DNA of 64,000 nucleotides from Haplosporangium gracile (lineage: Eukaryota > Mortierellomycota > Mortierellomycetes > Mortierellales > Mortierellaceae). Below are positions 44,292-56,276 of the stretch, one piece after another. Numbering within the stretch: position 1 is the first letter of the stretch; the number at the start of each line of letters is the position of its first letter. Location: positions 1-64,000 of the forward strand of contig JAAAUF010000035.1 in assembly GCA_015499985.1 (NCBI GenBank), written 5' to 3'. Position numbers and translations under genes: made by a program. A model generated the notes under the pieces. That model did no database searches and was not told where the DNA came from. It was given only the letters and a program-made list of their open reading frames with translations.

Positions 44292-47200
44292 GATGATAGA
44301 TAGTTGTCGAAAGTGAAAAGTATGAGAGGATGTTTTAAAGGAGAGAAAAAGGAAGAACGTTCAGTTAAGAGGAATGAACTGGTAAAGGAAGATGAGAAGG
44401 AGGTGATGTATTTTTTTAGATGGAAGTTGAATTTCAAAAAAAAAAAAGTGTGGCCTTGGAGATTAAAGAACGTCAGAAACAGGGTAGTCGACAAGGCAGA
44501 CATTTCCTTTTTATGAACTCAGAGTGAGACGAGGGCAGCATGCTTTTTTATTATTTCTTTTCAACCGAGCCGATTTGTGCGTGGGCGAACGTGTGCGGGA
44601 GATTTTTATCCGTTTGCGTGAGACAAGGGATAAAATAAATGTAAATTGGGCGTCGAGGCGTGGAAAGTGTGGAGAGCGCATTTTAAATCTCCCCCAAAAG
44701 CGAGGGTTCATGTCGGCTGGATTGTTAGGACTGCACATGTCCAGTTTTTTTGACCGACAGAAACGACCTAGTATTGAGTGCCCTTCCTGAGGCATGTTGG
44801 CAGTCATTAAGAGGACCGACGGAGAGAGGGAGATATAATGTGTACCTATCTCAAGTTCGATACCATTCGGCCGTCGCCTCCTAGAAAAGTCGGATTAAAA
44901 AAAAAGGATGTCGTGTGATTCTGACCAAAAATTGAGGACGCGTGGTTTGAAAACCCTTTTTGGTCTCATTTTTGATCTGATCAGTGACCAGTGGCCACCA
45001 AAGTCATCGCCATCCCTCATAACATGCACGGGCATAAGAATGATAATAATGTTTTCGTATGATGCTGTTGTTCTTCTTTCGCCTTCCATCTTCTACTGTC
45101 GATTTGTCGTCTGCTTGCTTATTATTCCACTTGCATACTGTATCCACCCTTCGTTTTCATTCGTTTCATTATCTGCGCTTCAATAAACTTATTCCGATAA
45201 CCATTTTTGCAGAAACAGGAAAAAAGTAACTTTCCTCCCCTCGCCTTCATCATTTTTTCCTCCTCCTCGTTTTCCTCTTCTTTACTCTCTCCAGCTCTAG
45301 AATTTTATTACTTCGCTTACCAACAAAGAGACCCATCATTCCAGAGTTTTGGACGGTGTCTTAGGAGTCCCTTAATGCCTCGTCAAGACCCTTGTGAGCC
45401 CTTTCCGGGGTCGTGGAGATTCCCTCCTTCCTAAAATATACTCCTCCTTCCTCCTCCTTCTTCCTCCTCCCCCTACTCCTTTACCTCCTCGTCTTCTTCT
45501 AATTCTTCACTTTTATTTGTTGTCTCGTTTTCCTATAGCCCTTCTCGTCTATTTTCTCTTCTCCCTTTATTCTACATTGATTTGTTCAACTCCTCATATT
45601 TTGGGCGGAGGTGAAAAAGGCGGACATGGTCCTAGTGACAAAGCAAGAGAACGACAACCCGCCTCTTGATTTTCGAGCAGAGGTAAAAGAAAAAAATACA
45701 CTCAACATGCATCACACACACACAGCTGCAGGAATGTCCAATGCCCCAGCTCGCTGCATGTCACGTCCAAGTTTTTTTTTTACTCTCTCTTGCCTTTTTA
45801 TTTAATCTCTTTGTGTCGAAATGCAACGATAGGAGTGCTTTGTGTTCCTTGAACAGACACCGTTCTTGGTGGCATGTTGCATTCTTTTTGTTTTACGCGG
45901 GAGGACGAGGAGGTCTTGAATAAATAAAGAAAACAACCAAATCGTCGGAAAGGACAAATGACAGGTTAAAGAATGAACATTGGGTCATGTCCTTGTCCTT
46001 CTCTCTATTTTCTCCTTTTTCTCTTTCTCTCTCTCTTTCTTATTCACTTTCTGTAAGTCTGTCTCGCTTCATATATTACCATTTCATCGACTGCAGCGGC
46101 AGACCGTCTCAGAGGAGCTTCAGTCAGCTCCCTCAACAAGCCAGAAGAGTGCATCTCTTGGCTTCATACGCGATTTGCTCATCTTGCTCATTGTAGGAGA
46201 GAAGAGAGTTTAGTCGTACCGCTTGTACCATGGATACCGCAAATTGTGTTTGCCCATTCGTACTCTCCCGCTCATTGTATGGCTCTGTCTGTGTTTGAAT
46301 GGTTCTCCCCCTCTCTTTCTCTTTCTCTTTCTCTTTCCTTCTTTCTCTATCTCCCTGTATCTGACTTCCTGTCGTTCTGTCGTTCTGTCGTTCTGTCCGT
46401 CTGTCTCCCTAAGTTTCCTCTTCTGATTTGATCCCTTCTTCGTACTCCTCCACCAATCCAATCCAATCCAATCCTCAAAGCTCAAGGCCAATATTTGTTC
46501 AGGACAAAGCACAACCACGATTTACTGTCCACAGACCATCCATTCCTTTTTTCTTTCTTTTTCCTTTCTTTCCTCTCCTCTCCTTTCCTCTCCTCTCCTT
46601 TCCTCTCCTTTCCTACCCTTCTCTCATCTTTTCTTTCTTCTTTCTTTACACTTCACGCGTTCTTCTTTCCTTATCTTCTTATTCTTCCACCTCCATCACC
46701 CTCTGTACCCCGCCGTTATTCTCGCAGCGCCCTGGCGATATCATCGATACACCCCGATCTTCCCTTGAATCCCGAGCATTCATCACATTAATCCTCACTC
46801 CTACAAAGTATGCATCAGTCCTTCCTTCACTCTTCATTCGGCCTATCATAGGTCCATTGCGTCGCTTTCATTTCCTCCGTCTACATACTTCATCTGCACG
46901 CAACCCCCGCTTCTTTTAGTCAAAGGAGCTGCACCTCAATCCCCTCCTTCGCCCTAATTCCACTTTTCGTGCTATGCTTCTCACTCAGTGCTGTCTTGTC
47001 CAGTGTCCTTTCTTTTTGAAAGGCATGAACAGACTGACCCTGTGTTGCGGACTGGCAAAGCACGAAATAGACCCCAGCACATATAAAGACGATTGAACCA
47101 CTCTCGACTGCAAGTTGAGCAACTACTCTTTCTTTTTCGCAGCCTGTGGGCTCTCCCCCGTCTCCTCTCTCCTCTTTCTCTATCGAAGAATGTGGAGGCA

Positions 47201-47707
47201 ATTGAGCATCCGTGTTTTTTTGTCTTTCCCTTTTTTCTCTCGCTCTTTTGTATCGTCACCTCTTGTCCTTGCACATTCTTTGTCACAATTCGCTCTTGTT
47301 ACCTTGACACGAACGCTTCGATCCCGCTTTTGCTCATACCTTCTTCGCTCTTTGCCTCTTTCCTCTCTCTCCCTCTCTCTCTCTCTCTCTCCTCCTTGCT
47401 TAGAAAAACGCTCCAGCGACAATAGACACAAAAAGGGTCGATCCTCGCCAAGTAAAGACAGCAATCGACAACTACAACAACAACGCGGACTCTTCAACAC
47501 ACAACTCAACCATTGGACACTTTGGTATTTCGTTTGCGGCGTGCCCCCTTTCTCTTGACACAGAGATCTTTCTCTTTTCATCCTTTTTTTACGTCTCCTT
47601 CCTTCTCCTTTAATCTAGAACCCCCTCCCTTTATAATTCTTTTCATTTTTGTTTGCTCTGTCTTTTTTTTTTTTTACCATCACTCTTACCATTTTAATCA
47701 GTCCCTC
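44292..47707. other. Divergent intergenic region and long leader of the PKA gene
   Basis: 3.4 kb between the acyl-CoA dehydrogenase start and the PKA start. From about 45200 on it is strongly CT-rich (for example 46310-46350 and 46545-46640) with TTCTGTCG and CCAATC repeats, as expected for promoter and 5' leader. Several short ORFs and splice-like sites (for example ATG 45628 followed by GTAAAA; acceptor CTGCAG at 46093-46098) may be upstream ORFs or leader exons, none supported as genes. Confidence 0.5.
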
Positions 47708-50546
47708 ATGAATACTATTCCGATTCATGATATCCAAGGGCATTCCAAGCCCAGTTCTAATCAAAGCGGTACCTCGCCCACCAGTTTCAAACACCAGCAA
47801 GCACCCTGGCCAAAAACAGCATCCTCTAGAAAACTATCCACATCGCGGCCGACATCACCTTACCCTCGCAAGGAGAACAACCTTCAAAACATGCTCTCGT
47901 CTTTCCCGACCCCCTCCCTCTACATCCGCGACCCAGGCCCAAACTCAGCATCGTCTGTCTCTTCCACGGGAACACTTACTTTCCAACAGCAACAGCACAT
48001 GTATCTCCAAGAAAAGTACATGCAAGGACCACTGTCGGCAGATCATATGAGCGAGGGTGCAAAGATGAAAGCAGCTCTTTTAGGTAATGGAAAGAACCCG
48101 CCAAGGGCCCGTGTCCGTTCCGAGGACGGTCGTCAGCTCAACCATAACGAGACAAGTGGGCGCACGACCCACTCTTTCCCTTCTCCAACCTTTGCTGCCT
48201 CTAGTGGTGGTGCCACAAAGCCTCCCATGCTCCGAACGTCCGCCTCTGAGGCTAAACTCTCCTACCGCGCGTCTGGACAGAACCAGGCTCTCAACAGACC
48301 GAGTCATTCTCAGCCCAGCCCTCTTCCAAGAGAGTCGCCAGCAACACCTTTCCCCGTCAATTACAGCACCGCTGGCGAGCACCTGATGGACGTCCCCGGG
48401 CAGGATCCATCCTATTTCCAAGGAACAGGATCAATCGACACACAGATGCGCCCACCCTCCTCCGACAGCAACTCTCTCACTCTAGCCTCTACAGAAACCA
48501 ATCAATACGACAGCCAGCAGCAACAGCAATCGTTCCACGGTTACCAAGGCCAAGAAGGGAAACCCATAACGGCTATTGACAGAAATAAGTCCAGGACTTC
48601 GCCCCTTCCTTCCCCAATCGGAAATCCGACGTTCCAGCAGCTTGGATTTGAGCACGAACCCCCAGTCGACACGCATCGTTGGGACAAGCGTCAACACTCC
48701 CAGCATCCCCCATCCAATCAGCCTGAGAACAACAGCAACAACAACAATACCACTGAACACCAACAGCAGAAGCATCAGCCGACATTTTACGCTTCTCAGG
48801 GTCAGAATCATCGTCAAGAGGATCACATGTTCCACAACCATGCACCATACCAACAATCTAATAATGTGCCTTATGGACCAATGGGACACCAACCCTATGG
48901 AATGTACGAACAGGAACCATACATGCAAAAGTCACATCCTTATCAGCATCAGCAGCAGCCACAACATTACCAGCATCAGCAACAACAGCATAACGTCTAC
49001 CAACACCATCCATCACCACCTCATCAGTATCAACCATCACATCACTACTCACAACAACAGCAACAACAACAACAACAACAACACGGCTACTCAAACGGTT
49101 ACTCGACTGCAAACAGCAATATCGGCCGACAGTTGTCCTATTCCTCCAGGACGGTCTCGCCCCAGCCCTTCCAGTTTGAACAAAAACACTTTAATTTCCA
49201 AACCCAAGAGCTAATTGCAGTCAAACCAAGGCCCTTCCAGCTGACGGACTTTACGATGAGCAGAACCATTGGAACAGGATCCTGCGGAAGGGTGCATCTG
49301 GTCCAGTCGATCTACAACTCTCGCTTCTACGCCCTCAAGGTCCTCAAGAAGAAACAGATTGTCCAGTCGAACCAGGTCGAGCATGTCAACGAGGAGAAGC
49401 GCATCTTGGAGCAGATTCGACACCCGTTCTTGGTCAAGACCTGGGGTACCTTCCAGGACCCTGCGAATTTGTACATCGTTATGGACTATGTTGTCGGAGG
49501 AGAGTTATTCAGCGTGTTACGTCGCATGCAGGTAAAAGAAAAGAAATAAGAGTATAGCGAAGCATGGAAAAAAATATGAGACGTAGCATAAAGCAACATA
49601 CCATGGCAAGCCAAAAAAGAAGCGTCTTCTAACTAACATTAACATTATATCGTTATGTTTTTTCGCAACGAAATAGCGATTCTCGAACTCTGTCGCCAAG
49701 TTCTATGCGTGCCAGGTACTGTTGGCACTGGAATACCTCCACGGCAACAATATCATCTACCGCGATCTCAAGCCCGAAAACATCCTAATCGACGCACAGG
49801 GCAACATCAAGATCACCGACTTTGGCTTTGCCAAACACCTGGCCGACAACGAGACGGCATGGACATTCTGTGGAACGCCCGACTACCTCGCCCCAGAGGT
49901 GATCAAGTCCAAGGGCTACGGCAAGGCGGCCGACTGGTGGTCTTTTGGAATCTTTATCTTTGAGATGCTGGCGGGATACCCACCCTTCTACGATGACGAT
50001 CTGTTCAAGATGTGTCAGAAGATTGTTGATGGGGAGATGCGGTACCCTAAGTACTTTGATGGGCTCGCCAAGGATCTGCTGAAGCGATTGTTGGTGGCGG
50101 ACTTGACCAAGCGGTACGGAAACTTGAGGGATGGATGCCATGATATCAGGAATCATGCCTGGTTCGAGGGTGTTGACTGGTCCATGGTCCTGAGGAGAGA
50201 GATTGCTGCGCCCTTTGTTCCCGATGTTAAGTGGGATGGCGATGCCAGCTGTAAGCGATTCGATTTGATCACCTTTAGCTTCTACTCATCATGTTTTGCC
50301 CACCATTTTTTTTGTTCTGCTGATCCGATCACTAACTAACATCCACACAAAAATGCTTATTTTTGTTTCATTTCTCTAGGTTTTGGATTCTATCCCGAAG
50401 AAGACGAAGACGACGAAGAAGCCAAGGCACCAACGGACAACAGCAAGGTCAACTCAAACTCTGCCGTCTCCAGTCCATCCCTGTCTGACAAGGATAATAA
50501 TGAAGACATGGCCACAGACTACCATGATCTGTTCCCTGACTTTTGA
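47708..50546 (+). CDS. TPK1: cAMP-dependent protein kinase (PKA) catalytic subunit
   Basis: Three exons, 47708-49531, 49677-50250 and 50380-50546; 854 residues. Residues 1 to about 510 are disordered, Ser/Pro-rich then Gln/His/Tyr/Asn-rich with several homopolymer runs. The AGC kinase domain follows. It has the glycine loop GTGSCGRV (522-529), ATP-binding Lys544 in [15 protein letters not shown] (Asp638 catalytic), and DFG (Asp656). The activation segment is [13 protein letters not shown], with Thr671 equivalent to PKA Thr197. The C-terminal tail ends YHDLFPDF, a correct F-x-x-F PKA hydrophobic motif. PKA is activated when cAMP releases the regulatory subunit and controls nutrient response and growth. 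The kinase core is canonical; the long N-terminal extension is the odd feature. AATAAA at 50556-50561. Confidence 0.95.
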
Positions 50547-50555
50547 AGACGAGCT

Positions 50556-50561
50556 AATAAA
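50556..50561 (+). terminator. Polyadenylation signal of the PKA gene
   Basis: AATAAA, 10 nt after the PKA stop codon, shortly before a TCCAG repeat and a small assembly gap. Confidence 0.5.
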
Positions 50562-50603
50562 AATTAACGCTGTTCAGTCCAGTCCAGTCCAGTCAGTGGG
50601 CTT

Positions 50604-50613
50604 NNNNNNNNNN
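50604..50613. other. Assembly gap (10 N)
   Basis: Ten N followed directly by a poly-A run of 17, downstream of the PKA gene. Confidence 0.99.
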
Positions 50614-51766
50614 AAAAAAAAAAAAAAAAACACTGTGGTGAAAAGGGCTGCAAAAGTAGGGATGGTGGGCGGGAAGCATTTTTTACGAAAAGTTCATTCC
50701 TCAACTTTATTGTCATGCCTATCTATCTCCTCTCTCTCTCTCTCTCTTTCTTTCTTCCTTCCCATGTGCAAATGAATAAGTGAGTGAACAGTCTCCTTGC
50801 TTATCCTTTATCAACCCAAACAAACGAAAATCGCCCTCCCAAAGCAATTCTGAATGAAAACCTAGCACATGTGGAGCGAGGTGCAGGTAGAGAGAGGGAG
50901 AACAAAAAGAGATCAAAGAGATAGCTGGACAGAATTTTTCCCACCCCACAATAACTTCCCACCCATTTTTTTATGACCTTGTTGTCTTTTTCAATCGCGT
51001 GTTTCTTTCCATCAATCCTGCAGGCTGTCCAGTATGTCATCACATGCTGGCTGTCGACAAAAAAAAGAGGATGGGCACTTGGGTAGGTTACGATTGTCAG
51101 TCTTCCTTGTCTTCTCTCCTCTCTCCTATTCCTTCTACTCACAAAATTGCGTGTCTACATGTGGAGAAGTCGGAGAGGTGGGGAACGGGAAGCCGGCGAG
51201 AAAACGACAAAAACGCAAGGGGAGGGCGGATGGAGTGGGATGCATTGATGAAAAATATGTACTCTTGGTCAAGTTTGTTGTTGTTGCTGTATCTCCGACA
51301 ACTTACTCGAGCGCGCGACAGACAAAAGGGGACAGGACGGACGCTCTCATGCTCTCACAATTAGTAGAGTAGAGAGAGACAGTTGTGTTTGTGCGCTTTT
51401 TCCCATAGTCGTGAGGGGCACACATACTCACGCGTAGGTTACCTGTTCGACGTCGCCTTTCCATTTTTGTCGATTTGCCTTTGTGCCCAAGCCCATGAAC
51501 AACGGTAAAAGGTATGATGGGAACGTCAAAGGAAGTACAGGGAGTGAGGCGTGGGGCGAGGGGTGGAAGGAGAATTCCTTTCCTGTTCTTTTCTGTCTCT
51601 CTTCTCCTTCCCTCACGTTTTGCTGTTGTTTTGTTAGTGCCACTTACTCTTTTGGATAGCGATGGATAACGCGAATGTATCTCTTCGGGAAAGCAAGGTG
51701 TGAGTATAAAAAAAAAAGACCCTCTTTTTAGTGTCTTCATCCGCGCCTTGGCGTGACAGTTCAGGA

Positions 51767-52092
51767 ATGCAAACCCTTTTGGTGTTGTTGCATCAACATT
51801 CATCGCTTGATGGATTGAAAAAAAAAAAAGAGGCGGGATACCAATTGGATAAACGAAAAGAGCAAGCTCCCAGACTTTCACCTCCATCCAAGCGACCGTC
51901 GCTCATCGGTGAGTAAGAATAGACGCAAAACAGACCACCAACAGCCAAAAAGTAACAAGGTAACAAACAAACAAAAAAAAACACACCAGCAGGTGAAAAC
52001 AAAAAAGAGCACAAAAATAACAACAAACAAAACAATTTTTTTTACCAGCGCGAAATGAATATGATTTCGCGTCTCTATCGCACTTCTCCTGA
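51767..52092 (+). CDS. Candidate small spliced gene, 61 residues or more
   Basis: An open frame from ATG 51767 runs to a consensus donor (GTGAGT at 51909). A strong acceptor (poly-T then ACCAG at 52047-52048) continues it in phase, to TGA at 52090-52092. The joined part reads RLSPPSKRPSLI then ARNEYDFASLSHFS. A further acceptor (CTCTTTTTAG at 51721-51730) suggests earlier exons. No family recognised. It may instead be part of the leader of the homeodomain gene. On the minus strand the same DNA also has ORFs, so coding status is open. Confidence 0.25.
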
Positions 52093-52900
52093 GCCAGACA
52101 GTCCTGGCTCGCCCACGCTCTTGAAGATGAAGTTTCTGCACCCACGAAACGATAAAGTGTCATCCTTTTCTATGACTTTCCACCTCATTTGCTCTCGAAT
52201 CACCCCTGTTCTCATTTCAAAAATCCGCTGCTGAAAAGTGAGGATGGCCAATTGCCCATTTTCACTTTGAGTTTTTCCTATTAGTATTAGTCAAGAAAAA
52301 CACAAGAAAACATCTTTACCCTTCTTGCAACTTGTCACTTCTCCATCGCACGAGTTGTTTCCTGGCATGCGTCTGTAGCATGTGAAGCAGATGTGATGAA
52401 TAGATGCATCAAGGGCAAAGATTATTTTTGTTCAATCTATCGTCTTGTTTTCTTTCTTCTGCTTTTCCCTTTCTTGATATCGTTCGCCTCTCGGCTGGAA
52501 GAACGAAGGCCAGAGTCAAAGAAAAAAAAGGGCTTAGAGTTTCATGATGACAAGAGGTGACATGCCCGGCGATATTTTGCCCTGTTTTACTAGAGTTCAG
52601 TTTGATCATGTTGGTAGGTTTTTTGGTTGGTTGTGTGCGACGGAATAGGGGATGGAGTACTGTTAGTGCTAAATCAGTTTTCCCAAGAGCACAGTGGACT
52701 TCCAGCAAAGTGTTTTTTTTTTTGGCTGCTACTGTTTGTTGTTATTGTTCGTTGGTTGTTGGTCAGTGGAGTTTTGTTTAAATCGAGTCAAGGAGGAAGA
52801 AAAAAAGAAAGAAAGAAAAGAAAGGTGTAGTTGTTTGTCATGGACACAACAATGCTGAGAACAAAGAACCAAAAACCAAAAAAAAATAAATGCGAGGGCC

Positions 52901-52940
52901 AGACCCTCAGACCAGCCCTCAGACCAGCCCTCAGACCACC
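52901..52940. repeat. 12-bp tandem repeat AGACCAGCCCTC
   Basis: Two full units flanked by truncated copies (AGACCCTC before and AGACCACC after). Confidence 0.85.
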
Positions 52941-55900
52941 TCCACCTCTCCCCAACCTATCATCGACTGATGGGCTTTTATTCCCTTCGTTTTTCTTCTT
53001 CTTTCTGCGCTGTCATTCCATATCTCGCGTTGCTGTGAATGTCAATGTTGTTGTTATTGCTGTTGTATTCATCCACTCCACTCTTCATTTCTTCTCGTCT
53101 CGTCCCTTCCCCCTCCTTTTGCTGCTTTGTTCTTGTGGATGACAGCTTTAACTTTGAAAAATAAAAAATGCTCGTTCGCGATTCCTCTTTTGTCATCCAA
53201 TCAAGGGCTAATCACGCGCGCTCATTTTTTTTGTTTTCTGTTCATTGCTTTGGACAATGCGTCCTGTTCATTCGTCGCGTCAATGAAAGTCGTCCGTTGT
53301 CAGGGGCGTTGCTATCGGCCAGCTACCAAAGAATAAACAAAAGGCCCGGAAGAGAAGATAACATATTAATAAAGAACGGGGCCAAGAGGAAACGAAACGA
53401 AAAACGGTTTGCTTTTGTCTGTTTTAACTGTTACGGCACTCACTCGACTTCCTATCAACCCCCTGTCTGTTCTTTCTTTCCCTTTCTCTCTCTCTTTAAT
53501 TCTGACAGCAACAACGACGATAACGGTAGCAAACAACATCCCTCCCTTGCGCTCCCTTTGTCAATGCACTTTGCTCACGTAACGCAGACACATAATCGTA
53601 CTGGTCAATCCTTACTTGGCGGATTTGTCAGAGGTTGTGCCCCTTTAGCTTATTCAGTGGCTTCTTTTTTTTTCTTCATTACAACTCCACGCCTCTTTTG
53701 TGTGTTGTTTTTTCTTCCGTTTTTCCTTCTTTTCACTTTTCGCCCTTTGGTGAAGCGGGTGGTGTTCTTTGTCTTTTGAACTTTTTCTTTGCGCTCCTTT
53801 CTTTCTTCTTTTCTTTACCTTGGCGCCTTCCCACTTCCATTTACTCCTCATCTCTCCTTTCTTCTTTTCTTTTCCCTTTCATATTCCCTTCTCTCTCCCA
53901 TTCCCCTTCCCTTCCCTTCCTTCGCGCATTTGCAGCAATTGGTTTATGTTTTAAAACACAGCAGCGGCAGCAGGAACAACAGTGGCCATACCTAATCCTC
54001 GGATACAAGTGTTCATATCTCTTTCTCCCTCTCTCTCCCTCACTGGCCCTGCCCAGGTTCATTTTGGTAAATTGAAAGACTGAATAGCCTTATCGCGCCA
54101 TGCTCTCAACCCTTGTACATGAACATTGAGCATCGACATCGACAATTGTCACTGTTTGTTCTCTTCAAATGCTATCACAACAGCAAGATCTGATACACCG
54201 TTTTTTCTTGCCTCCTCTTTGTCCTTTTATTCTTTCTCCTCTTTCTCTTCTTTGACCGACAACTGACAACCACATCGACAATCTCGGACAATCTATCAAT
54301 TCCTAGATTCTTCTCCCTCTCCTCACCCCTCTCCTCACCCCTTTCAAACCACCCCCACCACCTTTACCCTCACCACTCTTCGCCTCCTACCAGCGCTAGC
54401 TACGCCTTTCGCTTCCTCCTTTCTGTTACTCCTTGCAACCATCCTACAATTAATAACACCCACACTCCTCCCTGAACATCCTTCACAACGACCCATTGCC
54501 AAACGCACCCTAGGTAAATACCTTCAACCCATCCGTTTTTGTATATTTCACCTTCCGTATCGCAAGACCGTTACCCATACAATCTCATAATCGCGATTCA
54601 TTGGACTCGGGCCATTCCTCGCGTTAAACGTCCGCTCATGGACCATGGACCTACCAATCTCCACAACAGTTCAACACAAACTTTGCCCTATCTCTCTCTC
54701 CCTTCCTGCTTCCATTCCTTTGCCTTTACTCTCCCTTCGCGGAGGAGCTATCGACCACCGTCTGAGCAATGGTGTGTTTGCTTGCTCGGTCAATCTCGTG
54801 ACAGATTTACCCGTTTTGAAGGCCCTATCCCATCGCCCACCCTTGCTCTCGTGCTCGAAAATGGATTGCTAAAGGGACTTATCTTCCGTCTCTTTCCTTC
54901 GTTTTTTTTTCTCTTCCAGAAAGTGACCGACTGTCGCTCTCTCGCCCTTATTATCTTTTGCTCACGCCCCAGCACAACTCACATTTGTGTCCCCCTCCTT
55001 GCATGCGCCCTCTCAGGGCCCATTTTTTCTTTTCTTTTTTTTTTCGTTTCCTCCTTTTTTCTCACCTAAGAACGGCCGTCAACATAAATTTTGTGTCGCC
55101 AAAACAAAAATAATCTGTTGTTGTTGTGGTGGTGGTGGTGGTGGTGGTTACCCCCTTCTTTGTTGTTCGAACCTGAAGAGAAAGAAAACAAAAGAGTCGG
55201 ATGAAAACAAAGAGGAAAGTAACAAGGGAATTGGTTTGCCTGCACAGTACTTTATTTCTCACGAGCACCCCGATCATACTCCAAAATCGCACCCAGGCAG
55301 ACATGTTCGGTATCTGCGGGCGGACTAGTCATTTTCTATTTTCTCTCTCTCCTTCTTTTACTCTTTCTTTTCTCCCTCTCTTGTTTTTTAATGTTCAAAG
55401 AGTGAAATGCTCTTTCGCCTATACACACAACAACAAAGGGAGGAGGGCGATATTGATGTTGGCGAGGAGTGGGCAAGTGAGAATGGAACGATATTGAGAG
55501 TTGTAACTGTCTCTCTTTTCTTCTCTCCTCGTTCTTTGTTTTCTCGTCTTCTCTCACTCCCACCATCTCAATGTGCGTATGCATGACTATATTCGAGTGA
55601 ATAAAGAGTGGGGGTGAGGGAAGAAAGTGTGAGTAAGAGTGCAAGATTAGTATCGACCGAGTGCCGAATGTATTATTTGTTGTTGTTGGCTCTATTCGCC
55701 TTCATTTCATTCCATCTTATCCATCCCTCACCCTCTTTCCTGTGGCTCTCCCTGTGTCCACTCTCCATCCTGCCCTTCTCCATCCCTTCTTCCTCGTTTT
55801 CTTCTTTGCACACCTTGACAAATGGACACCGTTCTGTTATTGTTTTTTTTTCTCCTTTCCTTTTTGAACCCCTTGCAAACTTTGTTTAATCTTTCCGCTT

Positions 55901-56276
55901 CACATACCAATCATCCTCTTTGCTTGTCCTCGACTGCTCCATAGACCATTAACCTCATCCGTCTTGCAACTTCCACCCTCCTCCTCCCTTCCTTCTGTTT
56001 TCTGACCTTCCTCCACCCATGTCTGCCTTCTTCCTCGGCCTGACTCTCCTCTATTTTGCAGCTTGACCACAAGCCGATCCACCGCCCTTTGTTCCTCGCC
56101 ACCACTTTACCTTATTTAGTGGTTCGGATTGGGCCCACAAAAAAAAAGTATTGGTTGCTATTAAGTCCAAAGCCGTTCCCTCGCCGCCGCCTTTCCACAT
56201 CCGCTCACATAATTATTTAGTGGTGACAATAGGAAAGGGGCAAGTCCTTCTATCTTTTTACTTTCTTCAGTCCGCA

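Larger units (their letters stand above)
50547..56276. other. Long intergenic region upstream of the homeodomain gene
   Basis: 5.7 kb without a well supported gene. It contains a 10-N gap, CT-rich DNA (53480-54060, 54200-54480 and 55330-56060) likely to be promoter and spliced leader of the homeodomain gene, and a short tandem repeat at 52901-52940. There is one candidate spliced ORF at 51767-52092. A Cys-containing segment after a good acceptor near 51022 (CPVCHHMLAVDKKK) was also noted. Confidence 0.5.

Noticed and set aside
47513..47707. Upstream in-frame extension of PKA
   Set aside because: Phe/Pro-rich translation of CT-rich leader DNA with no in-frame ATG at its start; ATG 47708 is the sensible start.
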